Shown here: positions 7,672-17,291 of the stretch, one piece after another
Layout of the letters: every line of letters starts with the position of its first letter
How positions within the stretch are numbered: the stretch's first letter is position 1
NCBI RefSeq assembly: GCF_002917095.1
Contig: NZ_PQGA01000002.1
Coordinates: forward strand, 558,001-622,000
Source: Paraburkholderia eburnea
GTDB taxonomy: Bacteria > Pseudomonadota > Gammaproteobacteria > Burkholderiales > Burkholderiaceae
Reading direction: 5' to 3'
Length of the DNA stretch: 64,000 nt
Position numbers and translations under genes: made by a program
Notes under the pieces: model-generated
What the model saw: the letters and a program-made list of their open reading frames with translations, nothing else
What the model was told of the DNA's origin: nothing
The model's database searches: none

Positions 7672-9268
7672 CGCAGCGAGTTCGTCTTCCGGCGCGGCCG
7701 CCGCGCCGCATCCGCACGGCGAGCGCGCCGGCGCCGCCGACTGGATCGCCGTGGCCGCAGGCGCCCTGGGCGCGCTGATGGCGACGCTCGACATCTCGAT
7801 CACGAACTCCGCACTGCCGCAGATCCAGGGCGAAATCGGCGCGACCGGCACCGAGGGCACGTGGATCTCCACCGGCTATCTGATGTCCGAGATCGTGATG
7901 ATTCCGCTTGCCGCGTGGCTCACGCGGGTATTCGGACTGCGAAATTTCCTGCTGGCCAATTCCGCGCTTTTCATTGGTTTTTCGATGATGTGTGGCTGGT
8001 CGGGCACGCTTGGCGTGATGATCGCCGGGCGCATTGGCCAGGGCTTCACGGGCGGCGCGATGATTCCCACCGCGCAGACCATCATCCGTACGCGGTTGCC
8101 GCTCTCGCAGTTGCCGGTCGGCATGACGGTGTTCGGCTTGATCGTGCTGCTGGGGCCGTTGCTCGGCCCCGTACTGGGCGGCTGGCTCGCGGAGAACATC
8201 AGCTGGAGCTGGTGTTTCTTTATCAATCTGCCGGTCTGTATCGCGCTCATCACGCTGCTGATCGTTGGGCTACCGCCGGATCGTCCGCATTGGGAAGCGT
8301 TTCTCAAGGCCGACTGGCTCGGCATCGTGGGACTCGCCGTCGGGCTGAGCACGCTCACGGTCGTGCTCGAAGAAGGGCAGCGCGAGCGCTGGTTCGAATC
8401 GAGCATGATCGTTTCGTTGACCTGCGTATCGCTTGCCGGCATGGTGCTCATCGGCATTTCGCAGTTCGTGGCGAAGAAGCCCATTCTGCGGCTGTCGCTG
8501 ATGCACAATCCGCGTTACGCCAGCGTGATCGTGATTGTGTCCGCAGTGGGTGCCGGTCTTTATGGCATTTCCTATCTGCTGCCGCAGTTCCTGAGCATCG
8601 TCGCGGGCTACAACGCGGAACAGTCCGGCGCGATCATGCTGCTTTCCGGTCTGCCCGCATTTCTGATGATGCCGGTCCTGCCGCGCCTGCTCGGCAAGGT
8701 GGATTTTCGCGTGCTGGTGGTGAGCGGTCTGCTGCTTTTCACGCTGAGTTGCATGCTCGATATTTCGTTGACCGCGCAGAGCGTGGGGCACGACTTCGTC
8801 TGGTCGCAGCTTATTCGCGGCGTGGCGCAGATGCTCGCGATGATGCCGCTCAATCAGGCTTCGATGGCGGCGGTCGCGCGCGAGGACTCGGGCGACGCGG
8901 CGGGTCTCTACAACATGGCGCGTAACCTGGGCGGCTCGATTGGCCTTGCGATCATCGGCACGCTGATCGACCGCCGCGAGACCTATCACACCGCCGTGCT
9001 GCGCGAGTCCATTAGCGCCAATTCGCTGATCGGGCAGGAACGTCTCGCCTCGGGCGCGGCCAACTGGTTCGCGCAGACCGGCGACATGGCTTACTCGCAG
9101 ATGCGCTCGCTCGGTCAGATCGCCGCGCAGATCCAGCAGCAGTCGACGGTCATCACGTACTCCGAAACATTCTGGGTGCTCGGCATCGCGCTCGCTGCCT
9201 GCGTGCCGCTCGCGCTCCTGCTCAAGAAACCGCAGCCCGGCGTGAAGGCGCCGTCAGCCGGCCACTGA
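7664..9268 (+). CDS. emrB: EmrB/QacA-type MFS multidrug transporter (DHA2, 14 helices)
   Basis: A 534-residue major-facilitator transporter that exports drugs by proton antiport. Helix 1 carries the DHA2 signature (LMATLDISITNSALPQIQGE), and motif C-like Gly/Pro-rich text (LLGPLLGPVLGGWLAENISW) lies near residue 165. I chose the GTG at 7664 (VADAASSSS), which overlaps the emrA stop by 8 bases and gives the usual length. An upstream ATG at 7607 would add 19 residues wholly inside emrA. It works with the adaptor before it and the channel after it. Confidence 0.92.
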   Translation: MADAASSSSGAAAAPHPHGERAGAADWIAVAAGALGALMATLDISITNSALPQIQGEIGATGTEGTWISTGYLMSEIVMIPLAAWLTRVFGLRNFLLANSALFIGFSMMCGWSGTLGVMIAGRIGQGFTGGAMIPTAQTIIRTRLPLSQLPVGMTVFGLIVLLGPLLGPVLGGWLAENISWSWCFFINLPVCIALITLLIVGLPPDRPHWEAFLKADWLGIVGLAVGLSTLTVVLEEGQRERWFESSMIVSLTCVSLAGMVLIGISQFVAKKPILRLSLMHNPRYASVIVIVSAVGAGLYGISYLLPQFLSIVAGYNAEQSGAIMLLSGLPAFLMMPVLPRLLGKVDFRVLVVSGLLLFTLSCMLDISLTAQSVGHDFVWSQLIRGVAQMLAMMPLNQASMAAVAREDSGDAAGLYNMARNLGGSIGLAIIGTLIDRRETYHTAVLRESISANSLIGQERLASGAANWFAQTGDMAYSQMRSLGQIAAQIQQQSTVITYSETFWVLGIALAACVPLALLLKKPQPGVKAPSAGH

Positions 9269-9287
9269 TGCTTTCTTTTTCCGACTC

Positions 9288-10763
9288 ATGACGGCAACTC
9301 GTACTTATCGACTCGCACTCGCGCCGCTCACGGCGCTGGCGGCTGCCTGCACGCTCGCCGCGTGCACGGTTGGTCCCGACTATCACGGCGCGCCCGCAGT
9401 GGCGCCGGAAGCGGCCAGCGCCGCTTCGTTCGTGCGTACCCCCGCTCAAGGTGTGACGCCCGCGCGCGCGCCCAGCGAATGGTGGCTCGCGTTCAACGAT
9501 CCGCAACTGAATGCGTTGATTGCGGCCGCCTTCGAGCACAATCCCGATCTGCGCGCAGCGCAGGCGCGGTTGCGCGAATCACGTGCGCAACTGCAGCAGC
9601 AACGCGGCGCGGAAATGCCGAAGGTATCGGCCAGCGTTGCCGCGCCGCGTATGCGTGAGCCTAACCTCAGCGCGTTCTCGCAGTCCGATGGCAGCAGTAG
9701 TTCGGGCTCGGGCGGCGGTGGTCCGCTGCAGTTCTATACGGCGGGCTTCGATGCCTCGTGGGAGATCGATCTGTTCGGCGGCACGCGTCGCGCCGTGGAA
9801 GCGGCGAGCGATGAAGCCGACGCTGTGCAGGCCGATCTCGCCGATGCGCAAGTCTCGCTCGCCGCCGAAGTGGCGCAGGCCTACATCGATCTGCGCGACG
9901 AGCAGCAGCGCTTGCTGATCGCACAGCGCACGGCAGAGTTGCAGCAGCAGTCGCTGACGCTCACCGAGCAGCGCCGCGCCGGCGGCACCGCCGCTGATGT
10001 GGACGTCGAGCGTTTGACCACGCAGGTCGAAACCACGCGTTCGACCATCACGCCGCTGGCCTCGCAGGTGGAAATCTCGCTCGATCAGCTCGCGGTGCTC
10101 ACGGGCAAGGCGCCCGGCGCGCTCGACGCCGAGCTGGCGACGCCGCGCGCATTGCCGGCGCTGCCGGCATCGGTGCCGGTCAGCGATCCGGCGACGATGT
10201 TCGCGCAACGTCCCGACATCCGCGCGGCCGAACGCCGCCTGGCTTCCAGCAACGCGCAGATCGGCGAGCATGTGGCCGATTTTCTACCCAAGCTCACATT
10301 GTTCGGCGATCTGGGCTTTACGGCCGCGGACCCCGGTCATCTGCTGCGCAAGAACAATTTCAGCTGGGTGGGCGTGCCGTATCTGCAATGGAATCTGTTC
10401 GACTTTGGCCGCACGCTCGGCGCTGTGCATGGCGCCGAGGCTTCGCGCGACGAAGCCGAGGCGCGCTATGAGAAAGCCGTGTTGGCCGCGTTGCAGGATG
10501 CGAACGGTGCGCTTTCGCGTTACGGCTATCAGCGCGAGCATCTCGTGACGCTGCAGAAGGTGCAGGATTCGGCGCAGCGTTCAGCGGTGTTGATGCGCCA
10601 GCGCTATCGCGCGGGTACGTCCACGCTCGTCGATCTGCTCGATACGCAGCGCTCCGAATTTCTCGCGCAGCAGGACGTGATTTCGGGGCAAGCCGAACTG
10701 CTCAAGGATTTCATTTCCATCCAGAAGAGCCTGGGTCTGGGCTGGCGCAGCAACGCAAGCTGA
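9288..10763 (+). CDS. NodT family outer-membrane efflux lipoprotein (OprM-like)
   Basis: A 491-residue TolC-like outer-membrane channel. The lipobox is LAAC (LAACTVGPDY), so it is a lipoprotein. Two duplicated outer-membrane-efflux domains follow (DASWEIDLFGGTRRAVEAA and later FDFGRTLGAVHGAEASRDEAE, given here as separate motifs). The gene starts 19 bases after the emrB stop and completes the tripartite pump. A poly-Ser/Gly stretch near residue 135 (SSSSGSGGGG) is a low-complexity insertion in the first domain. Confidence 0.93.
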   Translation: MTATRTYRLALAPLTALAAACTLAACTVGPDYHGAPAVAPEAASAASFVRTPAQGVTPARAPSEWWLAFNDPQLNALIAAAFEHNPDLRAAQARLRESRAQLQQQRGAEMPKVSASVAAPRMREPNLSAFSQSDGSSSSGSGGGGPLQFYTAGFDASWEIDLFGGTRRAVEAASDEADAVQADLADAQVSLAAEVAQAYIDLRDEQQRLLIAQRTAELQQQSLTLTEQRRAGGTAADVDVERLTTQVETTRSTITPLASQVEISLDQLAVLTGKAPGALDAELATPRALPALPASVPVSDPATMFAQRPDIRAAERRLASSNAQIGEHVADFLPKLTLFGDLGFTAADPGHLLRKNNFSWVGVPYLQWNLFDFGRTLGAVHGAEASRDEAEARYEKAVLAALQDANGALSRYGYQREHLVTLQKVQDSAQRSAVLMRQRYRAGTSTLVDLLDTQRSEFLAQQDVISGQAELLKDFISIQKSLGLGWRSNAS

Positions 10764-10775
10764 ATCCCCTGTGCG

Positions 10776-10800
10776 GGGACGCGAGCCTTCGCGTCCCTTT
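10776..10800 (+). terminator. Rho-independent terminator of the efflux operon
   Basis: The stem GGGACGCGA / TCGCGTCCC with loop GCCT (10776-10797), followed by TTT, lies 12 bases after the stop of the outer-membrane channel gene. Confidence 0.7.
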
Positions 10801-10822
10801 GGACATCGAGGGATGCGACGGA

Positions 10823-11356
10823 TCAACCTCGCGCCATACTGGCGAGCACGCCATCGCGCCGGATCAACCCATGAAACAGCGCTGCGCCCAGATGAAGTAG
10901 CACGGTCGCCAACAGCAGCATGGCGAGCCACGTATGCGCCGCGCGCAGGAAGGCATAGAGCGCAACGTCGTGCGGCGCGATGGCGGGCAGATGCACGGCA
11001 CCCGCAAGCACGACGGGATAACCGGCTGCGGACAGCATTGCCCAGCCGATCAGCGGCATCGCGATCATGAGCGCATAGAGCACGAGATGCGAGACATGCG
11101 CGGCCATGCGCTGCCAGGCGGGCATGTCAGCGGGCAACGCGGGCGCAGTGCGCGAGAGCCGCACGACGATTCGCACGATCACGAGCGCGAGCAACGCAAT
11201 GCCGAGCGGCCGGTGTAGCGCAATCAAACTGTTATGAAGCCGCGAGACCGTGGCGACCATGCCCACGCCCACGAACAGCATCGCAACGATCAGGACTGCC
11301 ATCGACCAGTGCAGCAAGCGGGCGAGACCGCTGAAGTGCGCTTGAGCGGGTTTCAT
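10823..11356 (-). CDS. Cytochrome b561
   Basis: A 177-residue di-haem inner-membrane protein with four hydrophobic helices. Histidines sit where haem ligands are expected: helix 1 (LLHWSMAVLIV), helix 2 region (LIALHRPLGIALL), helix 3 (HVSHLVLYALM) and helix 4 (AHTWLAMLLL, LLHLGAALFH). The family passes electrons from ubiquinol. Its start overlaps the catalase-like gene stop by 4 bases. This suggests that it supplies electrons to, or works next to, that membrane-anchored peroxidase. Confidence 0.92.
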   Translation of the reverse strand: MKPAQAHFSGLARLLHWSMAVLIVAMLFVGVGMVATVSRLHNSLIALHRPLGIALLALVIVRIVVRLSRTAPALPADMPAWQRMAAHVSHLVLYALMIAMPLIGWAMLSAAGYPVVLAGAVHLPAIAPHDVALYAFLRAAHTWLAMLLLATVLLHLGAALFHGLIRRDGVLASMARG

Positions 11357-12411
11357 TGCTGGGCTTCTCCATGAGCGTGGGCGAGCGCCGCTTCTTCGTG
11401 CGTGCGGCGATTGAACGAGACCGCATAGGCGGCGGAGCGCGCGGCGAGCAGCGGGTCATCCGAAGGCTTCAGGCCGTCGGGCAGCACGGTCGGGTCGTAG
11501 TTGACGTCGCGGCAGGCGCCCGAGCGCTGCGGTGTGGCCTGCCGCAAAACGAGCGTGCCCGCGTCGATCTGCTCGCGCGAAGCCGGCCATTGTTGCGTGG
11601 CATCGTTGGTGGGGTCGCCCAACGCGGCCACCGTGAGGACGAGATGCCAGCGCAGCGGGCCTTGTGCGAGCCGCGAACCGAGATCGTCGGCGAGGAAGTC
11701 GGGGTTGAGCTTCTGGTCGGCCGATTCGGCCTCGTAAGGCGTTTGCGGCACCATCTCCCAGCGTACGGCGTGCGCGTTGCCGTCGGCATCCGTGGCGAGG
11801 AACGCATTGATGCCCCAGAACGCCGTATTGGCGAAGCTCGATGAAGGCGGGTGGGCCTTGATCCACTGGCGAAACGGCAGCGTTTCCGGATTGGCCCCAA
11901 AAAACGCGTCGAGTTTTGCGGGATCGGGCTTGCCGGTCTGCGGATCGGGTTTCGATGCCACCAGTTGTTGATAAAACTGGTTCGGGGTGCGAACCACAAA
12001 GACCGGCGCGGAGTTCATACCGGTGCGCCATTGTTCGCCGTCTTTCAACTGGAACAGCAAGGCCATGCTGCGTACCGGTATGCTGGCGTCGGGCGTGGAA
12101 GGATTGCTGCCCGGAATCGCAAAGCGTCCGATCACGGGCGTTTCTCCGGGCGCGAACACGGCCGCGCGCGAGACCCGGGCGCCGTTGCCGTTGCTCTCGA
12201 ATTCGCCTTCCACGCACAGGCCTTTCGCGTGATTGCGCCGGTAGCCCGCGTGGATGCCGTAGTTCGATTCGAAGGTGTTGACGATGTGCGGTGCGTCCAC
12301 GCGCTTCGGCGTGAGCCAGCCGGCCGTCCACGCAAAGGCCGCCGCAGTGCAGCCGATCACGGCCGCAATGGCGGCGAGCCGGCATGGCACGCAGATGTCG
12401 GCGCGACTCAT
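11353..12411 (-). CDS. Catalase-family peroxidase (SrpA-like), membrane anchored
   Basis: A 352-residue haem peroxidase of the small catalase-like family. The N terminus has a hydrophobic segment at about residues 11-33 (signal or anchor). The distal histidine is in RRNHAKG, and the proximal tyrosine haem ligand is in the C-terminal NYDPTVLPDG motif. At about 350 residues it is shorter than true catalases and lacks the C-terminal NADPH/flavodoxin part. It precedes and overlaps cytochrome b561, a pairing seen in other proteobacteria. It probably acts on peroxides at the periplasmic face of the membrane. Confidence 0.9.
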   Translation of the reverse strand: MSRADICVPCRLAAIAAVIGCTAAAFAWTAGWLTPKRVDAPHIVNTFESNYGIHAGYRRNHAKGLCVEGEFESNGNGARVSRAAVFAPGETPVIGRFAIPGSNPSTPDASIPVRSMALLFQLKDGEQWRTGMNSAPVFVVRTPNQFYQQLVASKPDPQTGKPDPAKLDAFFGANPETLPFRQWIKAHPPSSSFANTAFWGINAFLATDADGNAHAVRWEMVPQTPYEAESADQKLNPDFLADDLGSRLAQGPLRWHLVLTVAALGDPTNDATQQWPASREQIDAGTLVLRQATPQRSGACRDVNYDPTVLPDGLKPSDDPLLAARSAAYAVSFNRRTHEEAALAHAHGEAQQ

Positions 12412-12645
12412 GATGCGCCTCTACACTGCGCGCGGGCGCATGAGGGACGCGAGGAAATCCGTGGCATGCGCTGTTGCAGCGAACGCAGCGGGCAGGGCGG
12501 GGCGCGATGAGGCATGATCGGTCCTGTCGAAGGTCGTGGTGGCCGTTATGGGCGTCAACAGGACGAAGGCGTGTTCTATTCCAGGCCTGTGCGAAAAAAA
12601 CCGGCTGTAAGGCGCGCGCAAGAAAAAGCGCGCAAAGGAGTGGCA

Positions 12646-13038
12646 ATGCTCAAGGGTGGCTGCTTGTGCGGAAAGATCCGCTATGAAATCACGGGCGAGG
12701 CGATTGGCACGACGGCGTGCCATTGCGTGGACTGCCGCCGTGCGTCGGGAGCACCGTTTGTCGGCTGGATGAGCGTGGCGCGCGACGCGTTGCGCTTCGT
12801 TGCGGGCGCAACCAGAACGTATGCGTCGAGTGCGGGAGTGGAGCGGGGCTTTTGCCCCGACTGCGGTACGCCGCTTACGTACTGCAGCGCGGCGTTCGCC
12901 GATGAGATCGATGTTGCCACGGGCACGCTGGACGCGCCCGGCGACGCGCCGCCTGAGGAACACACCTGGACGTCACAGCAGCTCGCCTGGGTGCGGCTGG
13001 CGGATGGACTGCCAAGGTATCCGCGCAGCCGTTCATGA
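12646..13038 (+). CDS. GFA family zinc protein (DUF636/CENP-V fold)
   Basis: A 130-residue protein of the glutathione-dependent formaldehyde-activating family. Zinc-binding cysteines occur in GGCLCGKIRYE, CHCVDCRRASGAP and FCPDCGTPLTY. The family is named after Gfa, but most members, including this one, have no proven substrate. The ATG at 12646 has a good AAAGGAG ribosome site 6 bases before it; an upstream ATG at 12514 would add 44 Arg-rich residues with no family similarity. Confidence 0.88.
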   Translation: MLKGGCLCGKIRYEITGEAIGTTACHCVDCRRASGAPFVGWMSVARDALRFVAGATRTYASSAGVERGFCPDCGTPLTYCSAAFADEIDVATGTLDAPGDAPPEEHTWTSQQLAWVRLADGLPRYPRSRS

Positions 13039-13059
13039 AGAGAAGCTAATACAGCATGC

Positions 13060-13081
13060 CGATGCGGCGGCTGCCGCATCG
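13060..13081. terminator. Hairpin between converging GFA and aldehyde dehydrogenase genes
   Basis: Arms CGATGCGGC and GCCGCATCG around GGCT lie midway between two converging stop codons. There is no clear T-tract, so this is a structural call only. Confidence 0.4.
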
Positions 13082-13087
13082 AACGTT

Positions 13088-14530
13088 TCAACGATGCTCG
13101 GTGACGAACTTGGTCACGAGGTACGGCTCCATCGCTTCGGTGCCGCCTTCCGAGCCGTAGCCCGAATCCTTGACGCCGCCGAACGGCACTTCGGGCAGCG
13201 CGAGGCCGTGATGGTTGATCGAGAGCATGCCGGTCTCGATGTCTTCCGAAAGCGCCGCCGAAGTCGCGCTCGAACGCGTGTAGGCATACGCCGCGAGACC
13301 ATAGGGCAGGCGATTCGCCTCGGCGATGGCGTCGTCGTAGGTCGAGAAGCGCGAGACCAGCGCGAGCGGGCCGAACGGCTCTTCGTTCATGATACGCGCG
13401 GAAAGCGGCACGTCGGTCAGCACGGTCGGCGCGAAGAAGTAACCTTCGCGGCCGATGCGCTCGCCGCCCGTCAGCACCTTCGCGCCTTGCTCGCGCGCGT
13501 CGGCTACCAGGCGTTCCATCGCGGCGAGGCGCCGATCGTTCGCGAGCGGCCCCATCTGCACGCCTTCGGCCAGACCGTTGCCAACCTTGATCGTCTTCGT
13601 GGCCGCGACGAAGTGTTCGAGGAACTCGTCGTAAGCCGCGTCCTGGACCATGAAGCGCGTAGGCGAAATGCAGACCTGGCCCGCGTTGCGGAACTTCGCG
13701 CCTGCGAGCAGCTTCGCCGCGCGCGGGATGTCCGCATCGGCGAACACGATGGCCGGCGCGTGACCGCCCAGTTCCATGGTGGCGCGCTTCATGTGCTCGC
13801 CGGCCTTCGCGGCGAGCAGCTTGCCCACCGGTGTCGAGCCTGTGAACGAAATCTTGCGGATGGCCGGGTGCGCGATCAGATAGGAGGAGACTTCGGCAGG
13901 CACGCCGAACACGAGGTTAAGCGCGCCTTGCGGCACGCCCGCGTCGATGAACACCTGAACGAGCGCCGCGCAGCTCGCGGGCGTTTCTTCCGGCCCCTTG
14001 AGCACGACGGTGCAGCCCGAGGCGAGCGCCGCGGAGACCTTGCGCACGGCCTGATTGAGCGGGAAATTCCACGGCGTGAAGCAGGCGACCGGACCCACCG
14101 GCTCGCGCGTGACGATCTGGCGGACCGCATCCGTGCGCGAGGGCACGACGCGGCCATAGGTACGGCGGCCTTCTTCAGCGAACCAGTCGATGACGTCGGC
14201 GCCCGCGAGCACTTCGCCCTTGGCTTCGCCAACCGGCTTGCCTTGTTCGCGCGTCATGATCGCGGCGATGTCGCCCGCGCGTTCGCGCAGCAGGTCGGCG
14301 GCGCGGCGCATCGTCTTGCTGCGCTCCAGCGGCGAGACCTTGCGCCATTTGCTGAAAGCGCGTGCGGCGGCGTCGGCGGCGTCCGAGAGGTCTTGTTCGC
14401 TCGCGAGGCTCAGGCGTCCGATCTCCGCCTCGGTGGCGGGGTCGATCACGGCAATCGTCTTCGCGCCGGCGCGCCATGCGCCATCGACGTAAATCTGGGT
14501 ATCCGGATAGGGCTTCACGTTCGAAGTCAT
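13088..14530 (-). CDS. NAD(P)-dependent succinate-semialdehyde-type aldehyde dehydrogenase
   Basis: A 480-residue aldehyde dehydrogenase of the GabD-like group. The Rossmann/PWNFP motif is [14 protein letters not shown], the general base is in [12 protein letters not shown], and the catalytic Cys is in [30 protein letters not shown] near the C terminus is typical of succinate-semialdehyde and related dehydrogenases. I chose the ATG at 14530 (MTSNVKPYP); the frame extends 36 codons further without similarity. It is monocistronic, so its physiological aldehyde cannot be fixed by context. Confidence 0.9.
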   Translation of the reverse strand: MTSNVKPYPDTQIYVDGAWRAGAKTIAVIDPATEAEIGRLSLASEQDLSDAADAAARAFSKWRKVSPLERSKTMRRAADLLRERAGDIAAIMTREQGKPVGEAKGEVLAGADVIDWFAEEGRRTYGRVVPSRTDAVRQIVTREPVGPVACFTPWNFPLNQAVRKVSAALASGCTVVLKGPEETPASCAALVQVFIDAGVPQGALNLVFGVPAEVSSYLIAHPAIRKISFTGSTPVGKLLAAKAGEHMKRATMELGGHAPAIVFADADIPRAAKLLAGAKFRNAGQVCISPTRFMVQDAAYDEFLEHFVAATKTIKVGNGLAEGVQMGPLANDRRLAAMERLVADAREQGAKVLTGGERIGREGYFFAPTVLTDVPLSARIMNEEPFGPLALVSRFSTYDDAIAEANRLPYGLAAYAYTRSSATSAALSEDIETGMLSINHHGLALPEVPFGGVKDSGYGSEGGTEAMEPYLVTKFVTEHR

Positions 14531-14695
14531 GATGGGACGATCCTCTTCAACGGTGCAAGGGTGGGGAACAGGTGCCGCGCGCGGCGACGTGCTGCGCCGA
14601 AGCCGGCTGAACGGGTTATCGCCGGCAACGCCGGGCACCTGGCAGCCGCCTATTCTGCCACCGCTGCGCGCGCTTTGCAGGCGGCCCCAAAGACA

Positions 14696-14722
14696 AGGGC
14701 CTTCGAGAAACTCGAAGGCCCT
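14696..14722 (-). terminator. Perfect hairpin downstream of the siderophore receptor gene
   Basis: Arms AGGGCCTTCGAG and CTCGAAGGCCCT around AAA form a perfect 12-base stem 36 bases past the receptor stop. The T-run after it on the minus strand is short (TGTCTTT). Confidence 0.65.
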
Positions 14723-14757
14723 CGCGTCAAGTCCCTGTTTTGCGCGGATTTAATGCG

Positions 14758-16968
14758 TCAGAACTCGATCGTGGCATTCGCAACAAACGTGCGCGTCGCC
14801 GAAGGCATCACGTAATAGCCCCAGGCCGCGTTCCAGTAGCGGCGATTGAAGAGGTTGTTCACGCCGGCGCGCAACGTCACGTCCTTGCCGCCCACCTGGG
14901 TTTCATATTTCGCGCTCAGATCCCAGGTCGTATATGCGGGGACAAACTGCGTGTTGGCGGCATCGACGGCCATGTTGCCCACGTACTTGCCGCCAAACGC
15001 AACGGTCAGCGCGCGCAGATACGACGGGTTGTATTCCACGCGGCCCGTCAGCGTGAAGCGCGGCGCGCCGTAGATGCGCTTGCCTTCAACGCTCGCATCG
15101 TCCACATCGACGGCCTTGGTGTCGAGATACATCAAGCCGCCCATCAGGCGCCAGTCCTGCGCGAGCTGGAGCCAGCCGCTCGCGTCCAGGCCCTGGTAGC
15201 GTTTGGTGCCGCTTTGCACGAACACGTTGGCGGTGTTGGTGTACTCGTAGCCCTGATCGATGCGGAACAGCGCGACGTTGGCGCCCCAGTTGCGATGATC
15301 GGCCTTCAGGCCCACTTCGTATTGCTTGCTCTTGAGCGGGCCAAAAGTTTGCGGATAGTTGACGTTGGTGTTGCTCGACGAGCCGCCTTGCTGCAAGCCT
15401 TCGACATAGCTCGCGTACAGCGTCGTATCGCGGTCGAGCTTGTACATCAGCGCGACGGTCGGCGTGACCGGGTTGGCCGCGTAATCGGCCAGCACCGACT
15501 GGTCGGGGTTATAGGTGCGATCGCGGAACTGCGTGTAGCGCAGGCCGAGCAGCGCCGACAGGCGCGACGTGAACTGCACGGTGTCGCTCGCGTAGAGCGC
15601 AGTCTGCGTGGTGCGTTCGTGACGGAACAGGTTTTCGCCGATATTGACGGCGTCGTTCGTCAGCAGCGTGCTCTGATACAGATTGCCGTTGCCGAGGTTG
15701 AAACCGTCGTTCCAGCCTTCGCTGTTGTCGTACTCGCTTTGCTGCGTCTGATAGCTCGCACCGAGCACCACGTCATGCTTGAACGGGCCGGTATCGAATT
15801 TGCCTTCGACCATGGCGTCGACGTTCTGATAGAAGTAGCGCGTCAAGGCTGCATAAAGCGTGTTGCTGTAATTGCCGGCCGCATCGGTGACGGTCAGCAG
15901 GCTGTCCGAGTTGGTGCGGTTTTCCTTGGCGAAGCGGTATTTGAGGTTCGCGTGCCAGTTTTCGGAAAGGCGATAGTCAAGCCCGGTGCCGAACGAGGCG
16001 ATCTCGGTCCGGTAATAGTTCTGCGGCTGCGTGAGCTGGTGCGTGACCTTACTGGCGTCGGGAATCGGCGTGTCGTAGAAGAACATGCCGAACAGCGTGC
16101 CGTTGGTCTTGCGCTTCTGATAGAACGCGTCGGCCGTCCACGTGAGATCCGGCGTGATGCGGAAATCGAGCGCGAGCGACGCCACCTGGCGGCGCACGTG
16201 GCCGTTGGCTTCGGCGGTGTTGCCGTCTTCGTTCACGAGATTGAGGCGATAGCCAAAGCGTTTGTCGTTACCGAAGCGCCCGCCCAGATCGAGTTTTTCG
16301 CTGAATACCCCCGCCGACTGATAGCCGATCGAGAAGCTGCGGTAGGGGTCGTCGGTGGGGCGCTTGAGCACATAGTTGACGATGCCGCCGGGATTGCTGA
16401 AACCGTACATGAACCCCGAGAGGCCCTTGAGCAGTTCGACCTGTTCGAAGGGTTCGAGCGATAGTTCGGTGTCCCAGGAAGGGAAATTCTGGCCGTCCAC
16501 CTTGACGCCGTTGAGCATGTCGATTGCGAGTCCGCGAATGCTGAGCGCCGAGTTTTCGCCCGTCGCATTGTCGCCGACGACGTTGACCGCCGGATCGTAC
16601 TTGAAGAGATCGTTGGCCGTGTTGGCAAGGCGGTCTTTGCCCTGCTCGGTCGTGACGACGTCGGTGGAAAACGGCGTGTCGACCTGGCGCCGGTTGCCGA
16701 GCGCGCCTGCCGTGACGCGCTCCGGCGACGCGGCTTCGCTGTCGCGCGCCGCGCTGACCTTGACGGTGGGCAGCGCCTTCGTGGCGTCGGTTTGCTGATC
16801 GGTCTGCACCGCGGGTTGGGCCGCCTCCTGGGCCCAGCCGGTGGTCGAAAGCGTGGAAAGCACAAGTCCCGCGCTTACGAGCAACGCGGCGCTCAGAGGA
16901 ATCCGCGTGCAGGCGGTGCTGCGCACGGTGACGAAGCCCGAACGGCGGGCGGCGGCAATATTCTTCAT
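14758..16968 (-). CDS. TonB-dependent siderophore receptor
   Basis: A 736-residue outer-membrane receptor. There is a signal peptide at about residues 1-45 and a short N-terminal region with a TonB-box-like TVKVSAAR. The plug domain follows (ALSIRGLAIDMLNGVKVDGQ and FEQVELLKGLSGFMYG), then a 22-strand barrel ending in the terminal Phe (NATIEF). The plug motif VELLKGLSGFMYGFSNPGG is that of ferric-siderophore receptors. I chose the ATG at 16968. A Fur-box-like sequence at 17051-17078 implies iron repression. The ligand is not readable from sequence, and no synthesis genes are nearby. Confidence 0.93.
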   Translation of the reverse strand: MKNIAAARRSGFVTVRSTACTRIPLSAALLVSAGLVLSTLSTTGWAQEAAQPAVQTDQQTDATKALPTVKVSAARDSEAASPERVTAGALGNRRQVDTPFSTDVVTTEQGKDRLANTANDLFKYDPAVNVVGDNATGENSALSIRGLAIDMLNGVKVDGQNFPSWDTELSLEPFEQVELLKGLSGFMYGFSNPGGIVNYVLKRPTDDPYRSFSIGYQSAGVFSEKLDLGGRFGNDKRFGYRLNLVNEDGNTAEANGHVRRQVASLALDFRITPDLTWTADAFYQKRKTNGTLFGMFFYDTPIPDASKVTHQLTQPQNYYRTEIASFGTGLDYRLSENWHANLKYRFAKENRTNSDSLLTVTDAAGNYSNTLYAALTRYFYQNVDAMVEGKFDTGPFKHDVVLGASYQTQQSEYDNSEGWNDGFNLGNGNLYQSTLLTNDAVNIGENLFRHERTTQTALYASDTVQFTSRLSALLGLRYTQFRDRTYNPDQSVLADYAANPVTPTVALMYKLDRDTTLYASYVEGLQQGGSSSNTNVNYPQTFGPLKSKQYEVGLKADHRNWGANVALFRIDQGYEYTNTANVFVQSGTKRYQGLDASGWLQLAQDWRLMGGLMYLDTKAVDVDDASVEGKRIYGAPRFTLTGRVEYNPSYLRALTVAFGGKYVGNMAVDAANTQFVPAYTTWDLSAKYETQVGGKDVTLRAGVNNLFNRRYWNAAWGYYVMPSATRTFVANATIEF

Positions 16969-17050
16969 GGTGATCGATCGGCCGGCTGCCCGGCTCAAGC
17001 TTATTTTGTTGTCGGTGCCGAAAACGGCGCAGGCGCTCCTGATGAGCGTC

Positions 17051-17078
17051 GCAAATGCTAATGCAAATGATTCGCATA
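17051..17078. promoter_or_regulatory. Fur-box-like site
   Basis: GCAAATGCTAATGCAAATGA then TTCGCAT: overlapping NAT-rich hexamers (read on the minus strand as ATGCGAATCATTTGCATTAG) as in proteobacterial Fur sites. It starts about 83 bases upstream of the receptor start. Confidence 0.7.
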
Positions 17079-17227
17079 TACAACAAAATTAATCAAGCTA
17101 ATTGAAAGTTAGAAATCAGGCAACAGTCAGCTTGAAATTGGGGCTGATTTATGCAAAGAGGGTAGTTTGGCGATTTTGTCTGATGAATTTCCGCTGGCGG
17201 CGATCTGCCCGAACCGGCGTGGAAAAG

Positions 17228-17253
17228 CACACGGCGCCCGAAGGCGCCGTGTG
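17228..17253 (-). terminator. Terminator of the phospholipase C operon
   Basis: Arms CACACGGCGCC and GGCGCCGTGTG around CGAA, followed on the minus strand by CTTTTCC, lie 39 bases past the phospholipase stop. Confidence 0.7.
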
Positions 17254-17291
17254 AAAGCCGAGTGAGGGCGGCCGCAGACGCGCCGCCTTTG

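Larger units (their letters stand above)
16969..17291. other. Promoter region of the siderophore receptor; no gene
   Basis: This 323-base gap contains the Fur-box-like sequence upstream of the receptor and the terminator hairpin of the phospholipase gene. I see nothing else that could encode a protein. Confidence 0.6.

Noticed and set aside
12800..14815. Plus-strand open frame of 671 codons over the aldehyde dehydrogenase
   Set aside because: Antisense shadow: the dehydrogenase opposite is complete with all catalytic residues.
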